DNA from: a virus
Strand: one strand, 5' to 3'
DNA: 34,604 nt
Virus record (IMG/VR): IMGVR_UViG_3300020395_000041
Location: 1 to 34,604 of that record
Shown here: in pieces, positions 33,460-34,604 of the stretch
Layout: each line of letters opens with the position of its first letter
How positions within the stretch are numbered: position 1 is the first letter of the stretch
Made by a program: the position numbers and the translations under genes
Notes under the pieces: generated by a model
Database searches by the model: none
Told to the model about the DNA's origin: nothing
What the model saw: the letters and a program-made list of their open reading frames with translations, nothing else

Positions 33460-33653
33460 GGGTGGGAGGTAGGATTTGAGTATTCCTACAAGCACAGGGC
33501 ATTGCTACTCTGTAGTATTACTGTGCTGCATGTGTTCTATCTGGTTGGATAGTTCTTCCGAAGAAGCGAGCACCACCTCTAACACATCACCTTAACCAGC
33601 CTATTGCCAGCAAGTTTAATTCAGTCACTCCCCGTTACACCCGTCGATGCAAC
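33460..33653 (-). ncRNA. Candidate structured RNA or leader upstream of the thyX operon
   Basis: This ~195-base stretch has no gene on either strand, is richer in GC than its surroundings and directly follows a consensus promoter. On the minus strand several helices are visible: GTAGGA/TCCTAC (33484-33489 with 33469-33474); AGCACAG/CTGTGCT (33521-33527 with 33491-33497) with an inner CTAC/GTAG; ATGTGTT/AACACAT (33581-33587 with 33530-33536); CTTC(TTCG)GAAG (33555-33566), a C(UUCG)G tetraloop; CTATC/GATAG (33548-33552 with 33537-33541). The loop of the last can pair with CTGGTT at 33594-33599, giving a pseudoknot. GGGAG/CTCCC (33628-33632 with 33464-33468) and GGGT/ACCC may close the whole domain. 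No family was recognised; it may be a leader with a regulatory role or a free RNA. Confidence 0.6.
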
Positions 33654-33659
33654 AGATAT

Positions 33660-33688
33660 ATTATACACTACTTATGAAGCAGTGTCAA
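33660..33688 (-). promoter_or_regulatory. Consensus sigma70 promoter for the structured RNA / thyX operon
   Basis: Minus-strand TTGACA (33683-33688), a 17-base spacer and TATAAT (33660-33665), a perfect match to the host consensus. The -35 and part of the spacer lie in the last codons of the 113-aa gene. The predicted start is the G near 33653. Confidence 0.82.
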
Positions 33689-34013
33689 GCTGCTCTTCTG
33701 CCTTAAGGTCATCTATATCCTTTCTCTCACCAATTATCAAGTAATAACAGTCAACAGGCATATTACCATGTGACTGAAGATATACCTTATTATCTCCTAT
33801 TCTTTTAACAATAATATGTTGATGAGCACCAATTGGAGTCAGATGAACTGAAATAGAAGTTTCTTCTACCAAACCTTCCCAATAATTAGGTAATTTTATT
33901 TCATTCTGACTAATTAGTCTTCCCCTATAGAATACTGCATTCTCTGGGCCAACAAGAGATGCCAAATTTAAACTATAACCCTCAAGAGTAGGGTGATTAA
34001 TGTTCATTTTCAT
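33672..34013 (-). CDS. Stand-alone copy of the virion C-terminal domain (113 aa)
   Basis: Nearly the whole protein matches the C-terminal domain of the 257-aa virion protein (8797-9570). Matching blocks are HPTLEGYSL / HPSREGYRL, VFYRGRL / VYHRGRV, EIKLPNYWEGLV / EIELPSYWKDLV, SISVHLTPIGAHQHIIVKR / SISVQLQPIGAHQDIIIKR, VYLQSHGNMPVDCYY / IYLQAHGGMPIDCFF and GERKDID / AERKDIN. It lacks the N-terminal beta part. The ATG overlaps the stop of the upstream gene by four bases (ATGA), so it is probably made together with that structural protein, perhaps as its separate tip or cap. The last codons contain the -35 box of the promoter facing left. Confidence 0.8.
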   Translation of the reverse strand: MKMNINHPTLEGYSLNLASLVGPENAVFYRGRLISQNEIKLPNYWEGLVEETSISVHLTPIGAHQHIIVKRIGDNKVYLQSHGNMPVDCYYLIIGERKDIDDLKAEEQLDTAS

Positions 34014-34604
34014 AAGTCTAATCCTTGAGCTTCTATAGTTCTGTTAAGAGATTCAAGCCTATCCCTATCCTCAATAGAAGCACCTATTGTAGTTCTTGCT
34101 TGGAAAATCCTCATATTAAATTCGTCTCTCTCCTTTCTTAAAGCATTAGAGGCAGTAAGTTTAGTATTAAAATCAGTAAGACCTGCGGCAAAATCAGATT
34201 CTTTTGTATTTCTAGCATTTATTGCATTCGTCACTGCTGTATCTTCAGAAGAACAAGAAGGTAAACTATTATAAAGACCACTTGTTAAGTCGTCAACCCC
34301 CGTTTTAGTAGTTCCTTCTGCCTGATTAGGAGTAGAAGTCCATCCATCCATGTAATATATAACTCCAGCCCCAACTGGAGGTGCTACTACATCAGGAATA
34401 CCGTCAGAAGCATATCCTGATATTTCGTATTCAGGTCTCCAACTTTGAGGATTAGAAGTTAATCCTACATTATTATACTCTACAAAAGTTCCAATACCTA
34501 TTCTATCTCCATTCATAACTCCCAAAGTTTGAGGTGAGAAAGGATTAAATTCAAATTCAATTGCATAATCACTAGCAGTTACAATGCCTGTAGGATCATC
34601 TAAT
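34010..34604 (-). CDS. Virion structural protein, C-terminal part (partial, cut by window edge)
   Basis: The frame is open to the right edge, so the true start is outside; an internal ATG at 34516 is not taken as the start. About 197 residues are visible. The first part is beta-type sequence with GDRIGIGTFVEYNN, SWRPEYEISGYASDG and PPVGAGVIYYMDGW. The last ~85 residues are a charged helix, probably a coiled coil (KESDFAAGLTDFNTKLTAS, ALRKERDEFNMRIFQARTTI, DRDRLESLNRTIEAQGL). This looks like a fibre or baseplate protein that ends in a helical bundle. It is coupled to the 113-aa gene by an ATGA overlap. Confidence 0.6.
   Translation of the reverse strand, partial: LDDPTGIVTASDYAIEFEFNPFSPQTLGVMNGDRIGIGTFVEYNNVGLTSNPQSWRPEYEISGYASDGIPDVVAPPVGAGVIYYMDGWTSTPNQAEGTTKTGVDDLTSGLYNSLPSCSSEDTAVTNAINARNTKESDFAAGLTDFNTKLTASNALRKERDEFNMRIFQARTTIGASIEDRDRLESLNRTIEAQGLDL

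Noticed and set aside
33460-33660. tRNA or tmRNA gene in the structured segment (TCAAATCCTAC at the 3' side and TCGACGGG at the 5' side look tRNA/tmRNA-like)
   Set aside because: The T-arm-like hairpin has a 9-11-base loop rather than 7, no 7-bp acceptor stem with matching 5' strand, no anticodon arm and no tag frame.
1-34604. CRISPR arrays, insertion sequences, integrase or attachment sites
   Set aside because: No spaced direct repeats, transposase or integrase motifs were seen; the content is a continuous lytic-phage gene layout.

Overview
The window is an AT-rich piece of a T4-like contractile-tailed phage genome (myovirus), most likely of the marine cyanophage-type group (Kyanoviridae-like). 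The evidence is a set of recognisable T4 core proteins (gp4, gp5, gp26, gp32, gp33, gp48, gp53, gp54, gp59) together with PhoH, ThyX, small 2OG-Fe(II) oxygenase-like proteins and very large tail-fibre-like proteins. The left edge carries the first codons of a protein starting MAVNKNF, which I recall as typical of marine T4-like tail-fibre proteins. The host cannot be decided from this window: no photosynthesis gene is present.

Layout. (1) 1-24004, minus strand: late tail/baseplate cluster, transcribed right to left. The order is gp54-like tube initiator, gp26, a 62-codon frame joined to gp26 by a probable -1 frameshift, two tape-measure-like membrane/coiled-coil proteins, a gp27-like hub candidate, a small acidic protein, gp5 (OB domain only), a helical/repeat structural protein, a four-module PA14-like protein, a beta-helix spike-like protein, a virion protein with a reusable C-terminal domain, a 66-aa early-type gene, a 1983-aa fibre-like protein and an 801-aa Ig/glycine-rich adhesin-like protein. 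(2) 24036-27013, plus strand: gp4 head-completion protein, an unknown protein, gp48 and gp53, behind an exact TATAAATA late promoter. (3) 27014-33438, minus strand: replication, recombination and late-transcription cluster: a 62-codon gene, thyX, an 80-aa gene, phoH, a 2OG oxygenase-like gene, a PD-(D/E)XK exonuclease, gp33, two more 2OG oxygenase-like genes, gp59, a 111-aa gene and gp32. (4) 33460-33688: a gene-free segment holding a consensus sigma70 promoter and what looks like a compact structured RNA. (5) 33672-34604: two more virion genes, the last one cut by the window edge.

How it works together. Region 1 and the gp48/gp53 part of region 2 build the baseplate, hub, tail tube start and host-recognition fibres. 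Region 3 makes nucleotides (ThyX), loads helicase and coats ssDNA (gp59, gp32), degrades or processes DNA (exonuclease), and activates late transcription (gp33). Two promoter classes are visible: host-type TTGACA-17-TATAAT promoters in front of gp32, gp33, the structured RNA/thyX operon and the 66-aa gene; and T4-late-like octamers (TATAAATA, TCTAAATA, GATAAATA) in front of tail genes and also inside region 3.

The best leads are the structured RNA at 33460-33653, the gp26 frameshift signal at 22443-22449, the pair of ~60-bp repeat/terminator elements behind gp33 and the 66-aa gene, and the domain shuffling among the tail proteins. All assignments come from reading the sequence without database searches.
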